A stretch of DNA of 64,000 nt from Amycolatopsis sp. NBRC 101858 (GCF_030269325.1 NZ_BSTD01000002.1:1240001-1304000), one strand, 5' to 3'; shown: positions 26,935 to 37,013, counted from the stretch's first letter. Program-made: numbers and translations. Notes: generated from the sequence alone by a model not told the origin.

Positions 26935-27764
26935 AGCGCGCCCGCGGCCCGGACCGCGCGGCGGTCGGCGTGCAGGCGCAGCAGTACGAGGTTCTCGACG
27001 AGCGTGCGTTCGCGTCCGGTCAGTGTCTCCAGCCCCTGCGTGCGGAACTCCGGCCGGGCGCTGTCGATGCTGTCGGCGAACCGGCGCACCGCCTTGGTAT
27101 CGCAGCGCCAGGTCAGGCCCAGGTCGTCGGCCGTCTCCCCCGCTTCCCACCGGGCGACGATCTCGCGCAGTTCGGTCAGTGCCTCGGTCCGCACGGTCGT
27201 CAGCGACGACAGCAGCCGGCCGGCGGCGCTCATGAGCACCTCGCCCCACAGCACTTCGTCGCCGTCCAGCCCGACGAGGGTGAGCAGCGTGTCCGTCGCC
27301 TCGGACCGCGCGGTCGGGTCCGGGTCCGCCGCCATCACCTCGTAGACGATTTCCCGGTCGGGCTCGGGGAACTCGGCCAGCAGCCGGACGGCGGCGCCCC
27401 GGTCGTAGCCGGTGCCGGCGTGCGTGCGCAGCAACCGGATCATGGCGGCCTCGCCGGCGAGATCGTCGAGCTGCAGCAACGCCCGCGCGGCGGCCACCCG
27501 CGTGGCCGGCGGCGCTCCATCGGAGGTCGCCTCGACGAGCGCCGGGATGGCGCGGAAGCAGTCGGCCTCGGCCAGCGCGGCGGCGGCGCGGCCGTCACCG
27601 GTGGCGAGCTTCGCGACGAGGATGTCCTCCGCCTCGAGCCGTTCTTCGCCGACGAGGTCGAAGATCGCGCCGACGCCGGGGATCTCGTCGAGCGAGTCCT
27701 TCGTGAGCCCGACGGGGGTGGTGACCCCGGCCAGGAACCGCTCGAACGCGGCGGAACGCGCCAT
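26832..27764 (-). CDS. HEAT-repeat-like protein of unknown function
   Basis: 310 residues, almost entirely helical, with ~35-residue alternating helix pairs such as AIPALVEATSDGAPPATRVAAARALLQ (described by its ends at ~70-100) and AVRLLAEFPEPDREIVYEVM, the look of HEAT/ARM repeats, mostly in the first 200 residues. No catalytic motif, signal peptide or membrane segment, so it is probably a cytoplasmic protein-binding scaffold. It starts 14 bp after the stop of a LAL regulator and is probably co-transcribed with it. Its 3' end has been duplicated twice in tandem beyond the stop codon. Confidence 0.7.
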   Translation of the reverse strand: MARSAAFERFLAGVTTPVGLTKDSLDEIPGVGAIFDLVGEERLEAEDILVAKLATGDGRAAAALAEADCFRAIPALVEATSDGAPPATRVAAARALLQLDDLAGEAAMIRLLRTHAGTGYDRGAAVRLLAEFPEPDREIVYEVMAADPDPTARSEATDTLLTLVGLDGDEVLWGEVLMSAAGRLLSSLTTVRTEALTELREIVARWEAGETADDLGLTWRCDTKAVRRFADSIDSARPEFRTQGLETLTGRERTLVENLVLLRLHADRRAVRAAGALEVRRAVGPLRELLVTAEGHARTEIEGVLATLTG

Positions 27765-27778
27765 CCGGCACACGGTAG

Positions 27779-30520
27779 TCACCCGGCGCGCGGGTCCGCC
27801 AGGTCGTGGTGACCGGGCGCCGGGGCCGCCCCCGTCACCAGCTCCGCCCGCCCCTTGATCCGCAGCTTCCGGTAGGCACTGGTCAAATGCTTCTCGACGG
27901 CTCGGATCGTGACCCCCAGCTCGGCCGCGATGTCGCGGTTGCGGCCGCCGCGGGCCACCAGCTCCACGATGCGCTGCTCCGTCGTCGTCAGCGCCGGGTC
28001 GGAGGCGAAGCCGCGGCCGGCCGCGTTCTCGCCCGGTGCCGGGTCGGGCAGGTCGCACAGCAACCGCAACCGGCGGCCCCGGCGGAGGTGGTCCTCCGCG
28101 TCGGGGACGCCGGGGCGGCGGCCGAGGGCGATCAGGGACTTGGCCAGCTCCAGCCGGTCCCCCGACGTCGCCAGGGCCGCCACCGACTCGTGCAGCAGCC
28201 GGATCCCCGGGGGCCCGGCCGCCAGCGCCGCCCGGGCCCGCAGCGCCCGGCCGAGCGCCGCCGGGGCGCCCCAGCGCTGCGCGTGCTCGTACTCCTGCTC
28301 GACCAGGTCCACGGCGGGCCCGCGCCGGCCGGCCCGGCTGTGCAGGGTCGCGGCCAGCAGCCGCCACGGGTACCACGCCACGTTGGTCCGGCCGGCGCGG
28401 CTCACCTGGCGGCCGTAGTCCTCGACGTACTCGATCGCCGTGGGCAGGTCGCCGGTGGTCACCGCCACCGCGCCGTGGACCATCGACAGCTCCCACGGCG
28501 CAAGCCGCGCGCCGCCGGCGGCCGCCCGGGCCCGGATCGCCAGCTCGTCGTCACGCAGCTCGATCGCCAAGCGCGCCAACAGGACCACGCAGTCGGTGAC
28601 CACCGCGGTCCAGTCCGGCGCGGCGTGCTCGAGCGCTTCGAGCGCGCGGTCCCTGGCCCGCACCGGGCCGCCGGTCGCGGCCCACAGTTTCGCCTGGTTC
28701 GTCCACGCCTGCAGCGCCGCCAGCCCGGGCTCGTCCGCGCCGGGCTCCGCCGCCGCCTGCAACCACGACTCCAGGCCCTCGGTGGCGTCGGCCGCCACCA
28801 GCACCGCCGTCACCAGCGGCAGCACTGTGAACATCTGGGCGGGACCGCCGGGTTCGCGGTCGAGGACCCGGTGGGCGAGGCCGGCGGCCGCCCGCCGCGG
28901 GACCGTCTCGGCCTGCGTCGCCGCGTGCAGGAGCGCGACCACGAGCTCGCGCTGCCCCGGACCGGCCGGTGCCGGGTCCGGGCCGAGGCGGCGCAGCCGG
29001 TCGGCCGCCGCCGTGAACGTGCTCGCGTTGTCCTGGCCGTGCAGCCAGAGCCGGGCCTCCAGCCGCGCCCGGAGATCCTCCTCGCCGCCGTTCGCCGCGA
29101 GTTCGACGAGGGTGCCGCGCAGCAGCTCGGTTTCCTCGCGGCTGCGCGCGGTCGCGAGCGCGGGGACGCGGCAGAGCAGGTCGGCCCGCTCGGCCGGGGT
29201 CCGCAGCAGGGGAAGCGCTTGCTGGAGGTGCCGGGTCGTGGCGCCGGGGTCGCGCCCGCGCTCGGCCGCGACGAGGTCGGCAAGCAGCACACCGCGTTCG
29301 GACGTCGTGTACAGCAGGGCGTGCCGCAGGTACTGGGCCGCCTGCTCGGCCTCGCCCCGGTCGGCCGCCGCCGCGGCCGCGCCGCGCAGCACCTCGGTCC
29401 CCCACGGCGCCGGTTCGGCGGTCGTCGCGAGCAGTTCCCGCGCGATGCGCTCCAGCGGCGCGCCGTCGGTGTAGAGCACCTCGGCCGCGCGCAGCCGCAG
29501 CTCGTCCTGTTCGGACACGGTCATGGTGCCCGCGACGGCTTCGGCGATCCGGGCCCCGGCGAACCGGACGCCGTCGGCGGCCAGCAAACCCAGGCGCCGC
29601 AACGCTCCGGCGGCCTCGTCGAGGTCCGCCGGGTCGAGCCCGCTGAGCCGCCCGAGCGCGGCGGCGTCGCCGGGCTCGCCGAACGACGTCAAGGCTCGCG
29701 CCAGCTCCGCCACCCGGGGCGGCTGGGCGCGCAGGCACCGGGCGATGTGGTGCGACGGGCCGGTCGGCCGCAGCGCCAGCACCTCGGCGAGGTGCCCGTC
29801 GGCCGGATCGAGGTCCTCGGCGAGCATCGCGTCCGCCAGCGCGCCCAGGAACATCGGGCTGCCGCCGGTGACTTCGCGGCACGCGACCGCGAGGCGTTCG
29901 CCGGCCGGTTCACCGCAGTGGCGGCCGAGGAACGCCCGCGTCCCCTCCGGCGACAGCGGCCCCGGCTGCAGGACGACGGCCGCCGCGCGCACGAGGTCGC
30001 CGACCACCGGGCGGTCGGCACCGGCGTCGCCGTCGAGCACGGTGGCCACGACGACCAGCGGCACCGCCCGCAGCCGGTTGACCAGGTGGGCCAGCCAGCC
30101 CAGCGACTCGGCGTCGGACCACTGCAGGTCGTCCACGAGCAGCGCCACCGGCCGGTCCGCGGCGACTTCGGCGACCAGCACCCACAAGCGGTGCAGCAGG
30201 GCGTGCCGGCCCGCCGCGAGTGCCGCCGCGTCGGGCGGGCTCACCAGGCTCAGCTCCGCGGGCAGCTCCCGGCCTTCGGCCACCAGCGGCTCCAGCAGCT
30301 GCCGGGCGACCCCGTGCGGGAAGCGGCGCTCCGTGGGCGCGGCGGACGCGCGCAGCACCCGCGTGCCGTTCTTCCCGGCGAGCCCGGCCGCGGCGTGCAG
30401 GAGCGCCGACCGGCCGCAGCCGAGCCGCCCGCCGATCACCGCCAGCGCACCGGTGCCCCGGCTGCCGGCCGCCAGGAGGTCGGCCAGCACCGCCAGCTCG
30501 GCGTCGCGCTCGATCAGCAT
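27779..30520 (-). CDS. Large ATP-binding LuxR-family (LAL) transcriptional regulator
   Basis: 913 residues from the ATG at 30520. The N-terminal AAA/STAND domain has a P-loop-like GGRLGCGRSALL near residues 28-39 (the usual GKT/S is replaced by GRS, so nucleotide binding may be altered) and a Walker B VALLVDDLQWSD near 130. A long TPR-like helical middle follows. The C-terminal LuxR HTH (~845-900) reads LTTTEQRIVELVARGGRNRDIA then VEKHLTSAYRKLRI. Its start overlaps by 7 nt the stop of the next LAL gene upstream, so the pair forms one unit. LAL proteins often activate secondary-metabolite or sugar genes; the target here is unknown. Confidence 0.9.
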   Translation of the reverse strand: MLIERDAELAVLADLLAAGSRGTGALAVIGGRLGCGRSALLHAAAGLAGKNGTRVLRASAAPTERRFPHGVARQLLEPLVAEGRELPAELSLVSPPDAAALAAGRHALLHRLWVLVAEVAADRPVALLVDDLQWSDAESLGWLAHLVNRLRAVPLVVVATVLDGDAGADRPVVGDLVRAAAVVLQPGPLSPEGTRAFLGRHCGEPAGERLAVACREVTGGSPMFLGALADAMLAEDLDPADGHLAEVLALRPTGPSHHIARCLRAQPPRVAELARALTSFGEPGDAAALGRLSGLDPADLDEAAGALRRLGLLAADGVRFAGARIAEAVAGTMTVSEQDELRLRAAEVLYTDGAPLERIARELLATTAEPAPWGTEVLRGAAAAAADRGEAEQAAQYLRHALLYTTSERGVLLADLVAAERGRDPGATTRHLQQALPLLRTPAERADLLCRVPALATARSREETELLRGTLVELAANGGEEDLRARLEARLWLHGQDNASTFTAAADRLRRLGPDPAPAGPGQRELVVALLHAATQAETVPRRAAAGLAHRVLDREPGGPAQMFTVLPLVTAVLVAADATEGLESWLQAAAEPGADEPGLAALQAWTNQAKLWAATGGPVRARDRALEALEHAAPDWTAVVTDCVVLLARLAIELRDDELAIRARAAAGGARLAPWELSMVHGAVAVTTGDLPTAIEYVEDYGRQVSRAGRTNVAWYPWRLLAATLHSRAGRRGPAVDLVEQEYEHAQRWGAPAALGRALRARAALAAGPPGIRLLHESVAALATSGDRLELAKSLIALGRRPGVPDAEDHLRRGRRLRLLCDLPDPAPGENAAGRGFASDPALTTTEQRIVELVARGGRNRDIAAELGVTIRAVEKHLTSAYRKLRIKGRAELVTGAAPAPGHHDLADPRAG

Positions 30521-33297
30521 GGCGTCCCGAACTCCCCGTCCTCCAGCGCGAACAACGCCCGCAGCTCGGCGCGCCCGGTGACGCCGAAGTGCCGGTAGAT
30601 CCGGGTGAGCCGCACCTCGACCGCCCGCTTGCCGACCGTCAGCCGCCGGGCGATCTCCGCGTTCGGCAGCCCCTGCACCACCATGTCCACGACCTGCGCC
30701 GAGGTTTCCGACAGGGCTTGGCGCTTGCGGTCCGCGCGCTGGGCCGAGCCCGCCGGGCGGGGCTGCGCGGCGAGCCGGGCCGTCAGGTCGCGCACCCGCG
30801 CCGACTGGCCGTCGAGCCGGTAGGCCTTCACCAGGCGCCCGGCCTCGTGCAGCAGACCGGACACCCCGGCCGGCTGGCCCGCGTCGAGCTGCGCCTCGGC
30901 GAGCCGCAGCACCGCGGTGACGTACCAGATCCGCTCCGGCGAGTCCCGCAGCGATTCGACCGCGCGGGTCAGCCGGAACGACGCGCTCCCCGCGGGCAGC
31001 GCGATGCCGGCGAACAGGTGCGTCAGCCCGGTCGCGGTCCGGGTTCCCCACGCCCTGGCCAGTTCCCACTCGGCCGTGACCAGTTCTTCCGCGGCCTCCG
31101 GGTGGCCGAGGTCGCGCTGGGCGACGCCGGCGAGCGACCGCCAGGGCAGCAGGGCCGGGTTGACCCAGCCCCGGCTCAGCAGGATCCGGCCGCACTCCTG
31201 GAAGTGGTGCAGCGCGGCCTGCGGGCGCTGCCCGGTCCAGTCGAGCAGGCCGCGGGCGAACAGCAGCTGCGTGTCCAGGTGGTGGCGGCCCCGGCGCGCC
31301 GCCGTCCCCCGCGCCAGGGTCGCGGCCGCCCGCTCGGCGGCGTCCCGGTCGCCGCGGGCCAGGCCGAGCAGGATCCGCAAGCCCAGCAACGCGCGGGCCA
31401 TCGGCGGCGGCCACCGGGTGAGCGGGTAGCCCTCGATCGCGGCCTCGGCGTCGGCTTCGGCGGCCGGGACGCGCCCTCGCCGCAGGCTGAGCCGGCCGCG
31501 GGAGAGCAGCGCCAGCGCGGCCGCGGCCCGTGATCCCCGGCGGCGCGCGTCGGCGAGCACCCCGTCCAGGCCTTCGGCCGCTTCCAGCGGGTCGTCGGTG
31601 GCCATGAGCGTCCAGGCGGCGGCGATCCGCGGCGCGTAGAGGCGGGTGCCGCCCCGGCCGGGCGAAAGCGCGACCCTGGCCAGTTTCCGCGCCCGCCGCG
31701 GGTCCGTGCCCCGGGTCGCGGTGAGCCAGGCGGCGGCGCCCGCGCGGTCGGGGTCGAGGCGGTCCTCGGCGTAGGCCGCGGCCGGGATGCCGACCGCGGG
31801 CACGCCGTCCGGGGAATCGGTGGCGAGCCAGTGCAGTGCGGCCAGGGAACCGAGATCGGGTGCATCGGTGCCCGCGGCGAGCCCGGTGAGCAGGCCGGCC
31901 GCGCGTTCCGGGGCGCAGCGCGTGACGAGCAGGTCCGCGGCGGCCAGCCGTTCGCACAGCAGCCGGTCGGTGGTCGCGGTCAGGGCCGCGCGAGCGAGCC
32001 GCACCTCGCCGGTGTGCGGGGCCGCACCGTCGGCGGCGGCGAGTTCGAGCGTGAGCTGCGCGCGGGTGGTGTCCGCGAGCGGTTCGCGCAGGGCGCGCCG
32101 GTAGTACGGGGCAGCTTCGCCCGCCTGGCCGGCGGCACTCCGCGCGGCGGTGAGGAGTGCGTCGAGCGCCCACCGGGTCCCGGTCGGCCCGGCGCCGAGC
32201 AGCAGGCGGGCGACGTCCTCTTCCGGCAGGGCGCACCGGTGCGCCAGTTCCGCGGCGGCGCCGTACAGTTCGGCGCGTTCGGCGCGGGTCATGCCCGCGA
32301 GGACCCAGGTGGCGATCCCGGGGTCGGCGCACCGGCCGCGTCCCGGCACGAGCCCGATGCCGACGAGCACCCGCCAGGCGCGCGCGGGCGACAGCGTCTG
32401 CCGACCCGCGAGCGGCCCGAGCTGTTCCGGGGAAAGCAGGTGCCCCGCGACGACGAAGGCGCGCAGCAGCCGGCGCAGGTCGTCGGGGAGCCGGCCGAGC
32501 AACCCGAGCATCTGGTCGCGGCGCGCGTCGGCGGCCAGCCGGTCCGGCCGCGCGCCCGGCTCGGGATCGGTCCGGCAGTGGTCGAGCACGACGCGGACGA
32601 GGGCGGGGTTGCCCCCGGTGGCGGCGTGCAGTTCGGTGACGAAGTCCTCCCCGCCGGGCCCGGCCCCGTGGGCGCGCACGACCTCGGCGACCCCGGACCG
32701 GCTCAGCGGCCGCAGCCGCACGACGTGGGTGGCGTGCCAGTTGAGGCCGGAAAGCTGCCACGGTTCGGCGGTTTCCTGGTCGAAGAACGGCAGGACGACC
32801 CCGGCGCCGGTGATGACGACGAGGAGCGGAACCTGCCACAGCCGCCGCAGCAGCGCGCCGAGCCAGGCTTTGGAGCTGTCGTCCATGAGGTGGGCGTCAT
32901 CGAGCAGCAGCAGAACCGGCCGCCGCCGCGCGGCCTCGACGAAGGGGTGCCAGAGTTCGGGAGATCCTTCGTCGAGCGCACCGGTGGCGAGCAGTTCACC
33001 GAGGGCGCGGGCCACGGTCCGATCGGGCAAGGCGGAGGCGAGCTGCGAGACAACACCGAACCGCAGCGCGGACTCGGTCAGCGAGCCCCGGGCGCTGAGC
33101 ACCTGGATCGGCCGGTCTTTGCCCCGCGTGGCGAGCAGCGAGAGCAGACTGGTGCGGCCGGTACCGGGCAGTCCGGTGACGACGGCGATGCCGGAGTTGC
33201 CTTGTTCGAGCTCGGTGAGCAGGCCGGTGAGCAGGGCGGTTTCGCTGACCCGCTCGGCGAGGAGGTCAGTACCGGAGGTCCCGGCGAGCACGGTCAT
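30514..33297 (-). CDS. Large ATP-binding LuxR-family (LAL) transcriptional regulator
   Basis: 927 residues from the ATG at 33297; an in-frame GTG at 33324 would add nine residues, and neither has a strong ribosome site. The P-loop is GLPGTGRTSLL, again with Arg replacing the usual Lys, and the Walker B VLLLLDDAHLMDD. A helical TPR-like middle is followed by a C-terminal LuxR HTH (SAQVVDMVVQGLPNAEIARR, then VEVRLTRIYRHFGV). It is translationally coupled to the LAL gene downstream. Behind its start lies a ~600-bp repeat tract and no obvious promoter, so transcription may begin inside or beyond the repeats. Confidence 0.9.
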   Translation of the reverse strand: MTVLAGTSGTDLLAERVSETALLTGLLTELEQGNSGIAVVTGLPGTGRTSLLSLLATRGKDRPIQVLSARGSLTESALRFGVVSQLASALPDRTVARALGELLATGALDEGSPELWHPFVEAARRRPVLLLLDDAHLMDDSSKAWLGALLRRLWQVPLLVVITGAGVVLPFFDQETAEPWQLSGLNWHATHVVRLRPLSRSGVAEVVRAHGAGPGGEDFVTELHAATGGNPALVRVVLDHCRTDPEPGARPDRLAADARRDQMLGLLGRLPDDLRRLLRAFVVAGHLLSPEQLGPLAGRQTLSPARAWRVLVGIGLVPGRGRCADPGIATWVLAGMTRAERAELYGAAAELAHRCALPEEDVARLLLGAGPTGTRWALDALLTAARSAAGQAGEAAPYYRRALREPLADTTRAQLTLELAAADGAAPHTGEVRLARAALTATTDRLLCERLAAADLLVTRCAPERAAGLLTGLAAGTDAPDLGSLAALHWLATDSPDGVPAVGIPAAAYAEDRLDPDRAGAAAWLTATRGTDPRRARKLARVALSPGRGGTRLYAPRIAAAWTLMATDDPLEAAEGLDGVLADARRRGSRAAAALALLSRGRLSLRRGRVPAAEADAEAAIEGYPLTRWPPPMARALLGLRILLGLARGDRDAAERAAATLARGTAARRGRHHLDTQLLFARGLLDWTGQRPQAALHHFQECGRILLSRGWVNPALLPWRSLAGVAQRDLGHPEAAEELVTAEWELARAWGTRTATGLTHLFAGIALPAGSASFRLTRAVESLRDSPERIWYVTAVLRLAEAQLDAGQPAGVSGLLHEAGRLVKAYRLDGQSARVRDLTARLAAQPRPAGSAQRADRKRQALSETSAQVVDMVVQGLPNAEIARRLTVGKRAVEVRLTRIYRHFGVTGRAELRALFALEDGEFGTPC

Positions 33298-33373
33298 CCC
33301 ACGCACCGGCCGGCCGGAGTCCACATCGGACGGAGGTGGAGCGGGTAGGTGGCGTGCGCGGTAGGCGGCGCGA

Positions 33374-33990
33374 GGGAATCGCTTCCGGCGCAGGCCGGGC
33401 GGCCACCGGCGGCCCCGGCTCGGAGCGACCGCAGGGCAAGGCGCTTTCCAACGCCGGCCATCCCGCGCGCCCCGCGACCAGGCGAGCCCAGCCCGGCGCC
33501 TCCGGCGCCGGCCGGGCTCGCGAGCCGCCCAACGAAGTCGCTTCCAGCGCCAACCGGCTCACTCCGAGCAAGGCTTGCGCCGCGACCCGCCCAGCCACCT
33601 CTCTCACCACCGCGCCGACAGCCAGCTGGCCGGGCCCCCGGCGCGGGGCACCCGGGGGCCGCTGCTCCGGCCGACCGCACGGCAAAACCCCTTCCCCCGC
33701 CGGCGATCCCGCGCCCCGCGCGACCAGGCCGCTCCAACCCGGCGCCTCCGGCGCCGGAGGGGTTCGCGAGCCGCACAACGAAATCGCTTCCGGCGCCGAC
33801 CATCTCGCGCCGAGCAGGGCTTGTGCCGCGACCCGCCCAGCCCCTTCTCCCGCCACCCGGCCGGGCCCCCAGCACAGAGCGCCCGCGAGCCGCAGCTCCG
33901 GCCGACCGCACGGCAAGACCCCTTCCCCCGCCGGCGACCCCGCGCCCCGCGCGACCCAGCCCGGCGCCGCCAAGCCCGAAACCTCTTCCG
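33374..33990. repeat. Three imperfect tandem repeats (246- and 231-bp periods), no gene
   Basis: The block GACCGCA(C/G)GGCAA lies at 33427, 33673 and 33904, and the block AACGAA(G/A)TCGCTTCC at 33531 and 33777. The unit covers almost the whole 33325-33997 gap between two LAL genes. Both periods are multiples of three, so an open minus-strand frame of ~235 codons runs through all copies, but its composition is low-complexity Gly/Ala/Pro/Arg with no domain. Treated as a non-coding repeat family. Confidence 0.7.
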
Positions 33991-33997
33991 CTGTCCC

Positions 33998-36841
33998 TCA
34001 TACCGCGTCCCGGCGGGACAGGGCTGCGGCCAGGTCCGGGCGGCCCGCGATGCTCAACTTCTTGTACACGCTCGTCAAATGCATCTCCACCGTGCGGACC
34101 GTCACGAACAGCGCCTCCGCTATCGCGCGGTTGCCGTCGCCCCCGGCCGCCAGCTCCGCGACCCTTCGCTCGCTGCCCGTCAACGTGTCGAGCGCCGAGC
34201 CTCCCTGGGGGCCCGGGCGGCCGCCGGCCGCGAGGAGTGCCGTGCGGGCCGCGTCGAGGAGGCGGCGGTCGCCCGTTCGGGTGCATCCGTCGACCGCTCG
34301 GCGCAAGTGCTCGCGCGCGCCTCGGCGGTCGTCGCGGGCCAGCAGTGCCCGGCCCAGCAGGTACTCCGCGCGCTGGTGTTCGCGCAGGCCCGGGCCGCCC
34401 TCGAACGTCCGGACCGCCTCGGTCAGCAGGTCGACGCCCGCCGCGCCGGACGTCGTGACGCCCGCCGCCAGCAGGCCCATGCCCACCGCCCGGGGCGTGC
34501 CCCAGCGCTCGGCGAGCGCCTGGCCGTGCTCGGCCAGCTCGCGGCCCTCCGAAAACCGGCCGAGCTCGGCCAGCAGGCACGCGCCTTCCAGCCACCACGG
34601 CGCGAACACCGGGTTCGCCATCCCGGCCCCGCTCAAGCTCTCCCCGCACCGGCGCAGATGTTCCAGGGCACCCGCAGCATCACCCAGGCCCGCACGCGCC
34701 GCCGCGCGCGCCATGAGGTACCAGTGGTACTCCAGGGCGAACCGGTCGAGCCGGGGACGGGTGATGCCGTCGAGCAGTTCCTCCGCACGGGCCGCCTCGC
34801 CGCGCGGGGCCAGCACCGTCGCCAGCGCGATCCGCGGCATCGTCGTGGTCTCGCCCCACGATTCCTGGTGGGCGAGGTCGTAGCTGACCTGCGCGTCCGC
34901 CCCGGCCTCCGTCAGATCCCCGGCCCAGTGCCAGAACATCGCCCGCGTGCACTGCGCGAGGCAGTACGTCCACGCGTCCCCGGCGCCGCTCGCGTGCTCG
35001 ATCAGCCGGCCCAGCGCGTCCTGCGCCGGCTTCAGCTCGTCGGCCAGCTGGAGCGCGAGACCCGCACCCAGCGCCGCCCAGCCGCCCAGCCCGGCGGGGT
35101 CGACGCGCAGGGCGCGGGTCGCCTCCGCGGCCGCCGTCACCGCCGAATCGCCTTCCAGTGCCCGCGCCGCCGCGCGCATCCCGAGCAGCTGGCACTCGGC
35201 CGGATCGTCGCCGGCCGGCGTGGGCTGCTCGCGGACGCGGGCGAGCGCCGCGGGGACCGTGCCCTTCTCGTCGAGCCCGGTGATCAGCGCCATCGACTCG
35301 ACGAGCGTGCGCAGCCCCGCGTCGGCGACCGACCGCGGTTCGCCGAGCCGGGCGTCCAGCTCGCCGGCCACGTCGCGCAACACCGTCACCGCCTCCGGCG
35401 CGCGTTGGACGGCCAGGGCCACCATGCCGAGCCGGACGGCGATCCGCGCCCGCTCCCGCACGTCACCCGCCAGCCCGCGGGCCCGCTCCAGCAAGTCGAA
35501 CGCGGCGACCGGGTCCGCCGGCGCCAGCGCGGCCGCCAGCTCCAGCAGCAGGCCGACGTCGGCAGGCTCGAACGCCAAGGCCAGCTTCAGGTACTTCGCG
35601 GCGGTGCCGGGCGCGCCACGGCCGGTGGCACTCTTGGCCGCCTCCCGCATGATGCCGGCCATCCACCCCTCGTCCAGCTCCGGCAGCAGGAGCAGGTGCC
35701 CCGCCACCTCCTCGGCCGGCCGGCCGGCGTCGCTGAGCAGCCGCGCGGCCCGCCGGTGCCAGCGGGCGGGCTCGCCGGCGCCCCCGGCGTCGAGGATCGC
35801 CGCCCGGACCAGCTCGTGCACGAACTCCCGGGTGCCGTCGAGCAGGATTTCGTGCGCCTGCAACGTTTCCAGGGCCGTCGACACGACGGCGGCGGGCACT
35901 TCGGCGAGCTTGGCGAGCAGGCCCGGTTCGTCGTCGCCGAGCACCGCGACGGCCATCGCGACCGCCCGGGTGGGCGCCGAGAGCCGGTCGAGCGTCGAGG
36001 TCGCCAGGACGGCGCGGCCCGAGCCCGCGACCGAGGACAGCGAGAGCGGCTCGCCGCCGGTCCGCGCCCGGGCCAGCTCGCCGAGCATCCGGCGCAGCAG
36101 CAACGGGTTCCCGCCGGTCTCGTCGAAGCACGTGCGGGCGAACAGCCCGTCCGCCGTGGCCAGCGGTTCCGGGATCAGCTCGGCCACCGCGTCGAGCGGC
36201 AGCGGGCCGAGGTCGAGGGTCCGCGTGTCGTGCGCACCCGCGATCTCCGCGAGAGTCCCGTCCGCCGAGATCGCCGTGCCGCTCCGCTGCGCCAGCACGA
36301 CGAGCAGCGGGAGATCACCGGCCCGGCGCACCAGGAACTCCAGCCAGCGCAGCGAACTCTCGTCGCACCACTGCACGTCGTCCACGACGAGGATCAGCGG
36401 CCCCGGCGTCGCGAGCGTGGCGGCCAGCCAGTACAGCCCGTGCTGCACGGCGTAGGAGCTCACGGCGAGCGGTTCCGCGACCGCGTCCGTGGTCAGCGCG
36501 TGCCGGGCGAACCGGGCGCTGCCCTGCAGCAGGGACTCGCCCGCTTCCCCGGTCAACCCCAAGGGGGCGAACAGGTCCCGCACGACGCCGTACGCGGTGT
36601 TCGCGTCCTTCCGCACCGCCGCGGCCGTCAGGATCCGGCCCGGCTCCGGCAGGTCGGCCGCCGCGTCGTGCAGGGCCGCGGCGAGGAGGCTGGTCTTGCC
36701 GATCCCCGCCGGGCCGCGCACGAGCAGGGCGTGGCCGTGGCCGTCCCCGGCGTACCGCCTGCTCTCGATGAAGCGGTCGAGTTCTCGCCGACGCCCCACC
36801 AGCCTGGCCGGCGGTGCGGGGAACGGGATCCGGGAAGACAA
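33998..36841 (-). CDS. Large ATP-binding LuxR-family (LAL) transcriptional regulator
   Basis: About 947 residues. The N-terminus IPFPAPPARLVGRRREL leads into a canonical P-loop GPAGIGKTSLL and a Walker B LILVVDDVQWCDES. A TPR-like middle is followed by a C-terminal LuxR HTH (LTGSERRVAELAAGGDGNRA, VEMHLTSVYKKLSI). The TTG at 36841 is preferred since GGTAGGTGG precedes it and family homology starts at once; upstream in-frame starts at 36874, 36898 and 36937 lack ribosome sites. It is the third LAL gene in a row and the nearest regulator to the biosynthetic operon that ends 340 bp upstream, so it may control that cluster. Unlike its two neighbours its P-loop is intact. Confidence 0.9.
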   Translation of the reverse strand: MSSRIPFPAPPARLVGRRRELDRFIESRRYAGDGHGHALLVRGPAGIGKTSLLAAALHDAAADLPEPGRILTAAAVRKDANTAYGVVRDLFAPLGLTGEAGESLLQGSARFARHALTTDAVAEPLAVSSYAVQHGLYWLAATLATPGPLILVVDDVQWCDESSLRWLEFLVRRAGDLPLLVVLAQRSGTAISADGTLAEIAGAHDTRTLDLGPLPLDAVAELIPEPLATADGLFARTCFDETGGNPLLLRRMLGELARARTGGEPLSLSSVAGSGRAVLATSTLDRLSAPTRAVAMAVAVLGDDEPGLLAKLAEVPAAVVSTALETLQAHEILLDGTREFVHELVRAAILDAGGAGEPARWHRRAARLLSDAGRPAEEVAGHLLLLPELDEGWMAGIMREAAKSATGRGAPGTAAKYLKLALAFEPADVGLLLELAAALAPADPVAAFDLLERARGLAGDVRERARIAVRLGMVALAVQRAPEAVTVLRDVAGELDARLGEPRSVADAGLRTLVESMALITGLDEKGTVPAALARVREQPTPAGDDPAECQLLGMRAAARALEGDSAVTAAAEATRALRVDPAGLGGWAALGAGLALQLADELKPAQDALGRLIEHASGAGDAWTYCLAQCTRAMFWHWAGDLTEAGADAQVSYDLAHQESWGETTTMPRIALATVLAPRGEAARAEELLDGITRPRLDRFALEYHWYLMARAAARAGLGDAAGALEHLRRCGESLSGAGMANPVFAPWWLEGACLLAELGRFSEGRELAEHGQALAERWGTPRAVGMGLLAAGVTTSGAAGVDLLTEAVRTFEGGPGLREHQRAEYLLGRALLARDDRRGAREHLRRAVDGCTRTGDRRLLDAARTALLAAGGRPGPQGGSALDTLTGSERRVAELAAGGDGNRAIAEALFVTVRTVEMHLTSVYKKLSIAGRPDLAAALSRRDAV

Positions 36842-37013
36842 GTGCCACCTACCGTTTCCGCTGCGCGGGCCCACCCGGGCGAGCGAAGACCGCTCCACTG
36901 GGTGCGCCTGCTGCGACAGTCCGTGATCGATCTCCAAGAAATCACAAGGCCGTCACGCGGACAAGGGGCAGCACGGGCGAATCAGGCGAAGCCGGGTAAC
37001 CGCGGGCAAGAAC

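Noticed and set aside
33266-33973. A ~235-codon minus-strand open frame across the triple repeat
   Set aside because: Low-complexity Gly/Ala/Pro/Arg product, no ribosome site or domain, and it overlaps the start of the LAL gene on the same strand; explained by repeat structure in GC-rich DNA.
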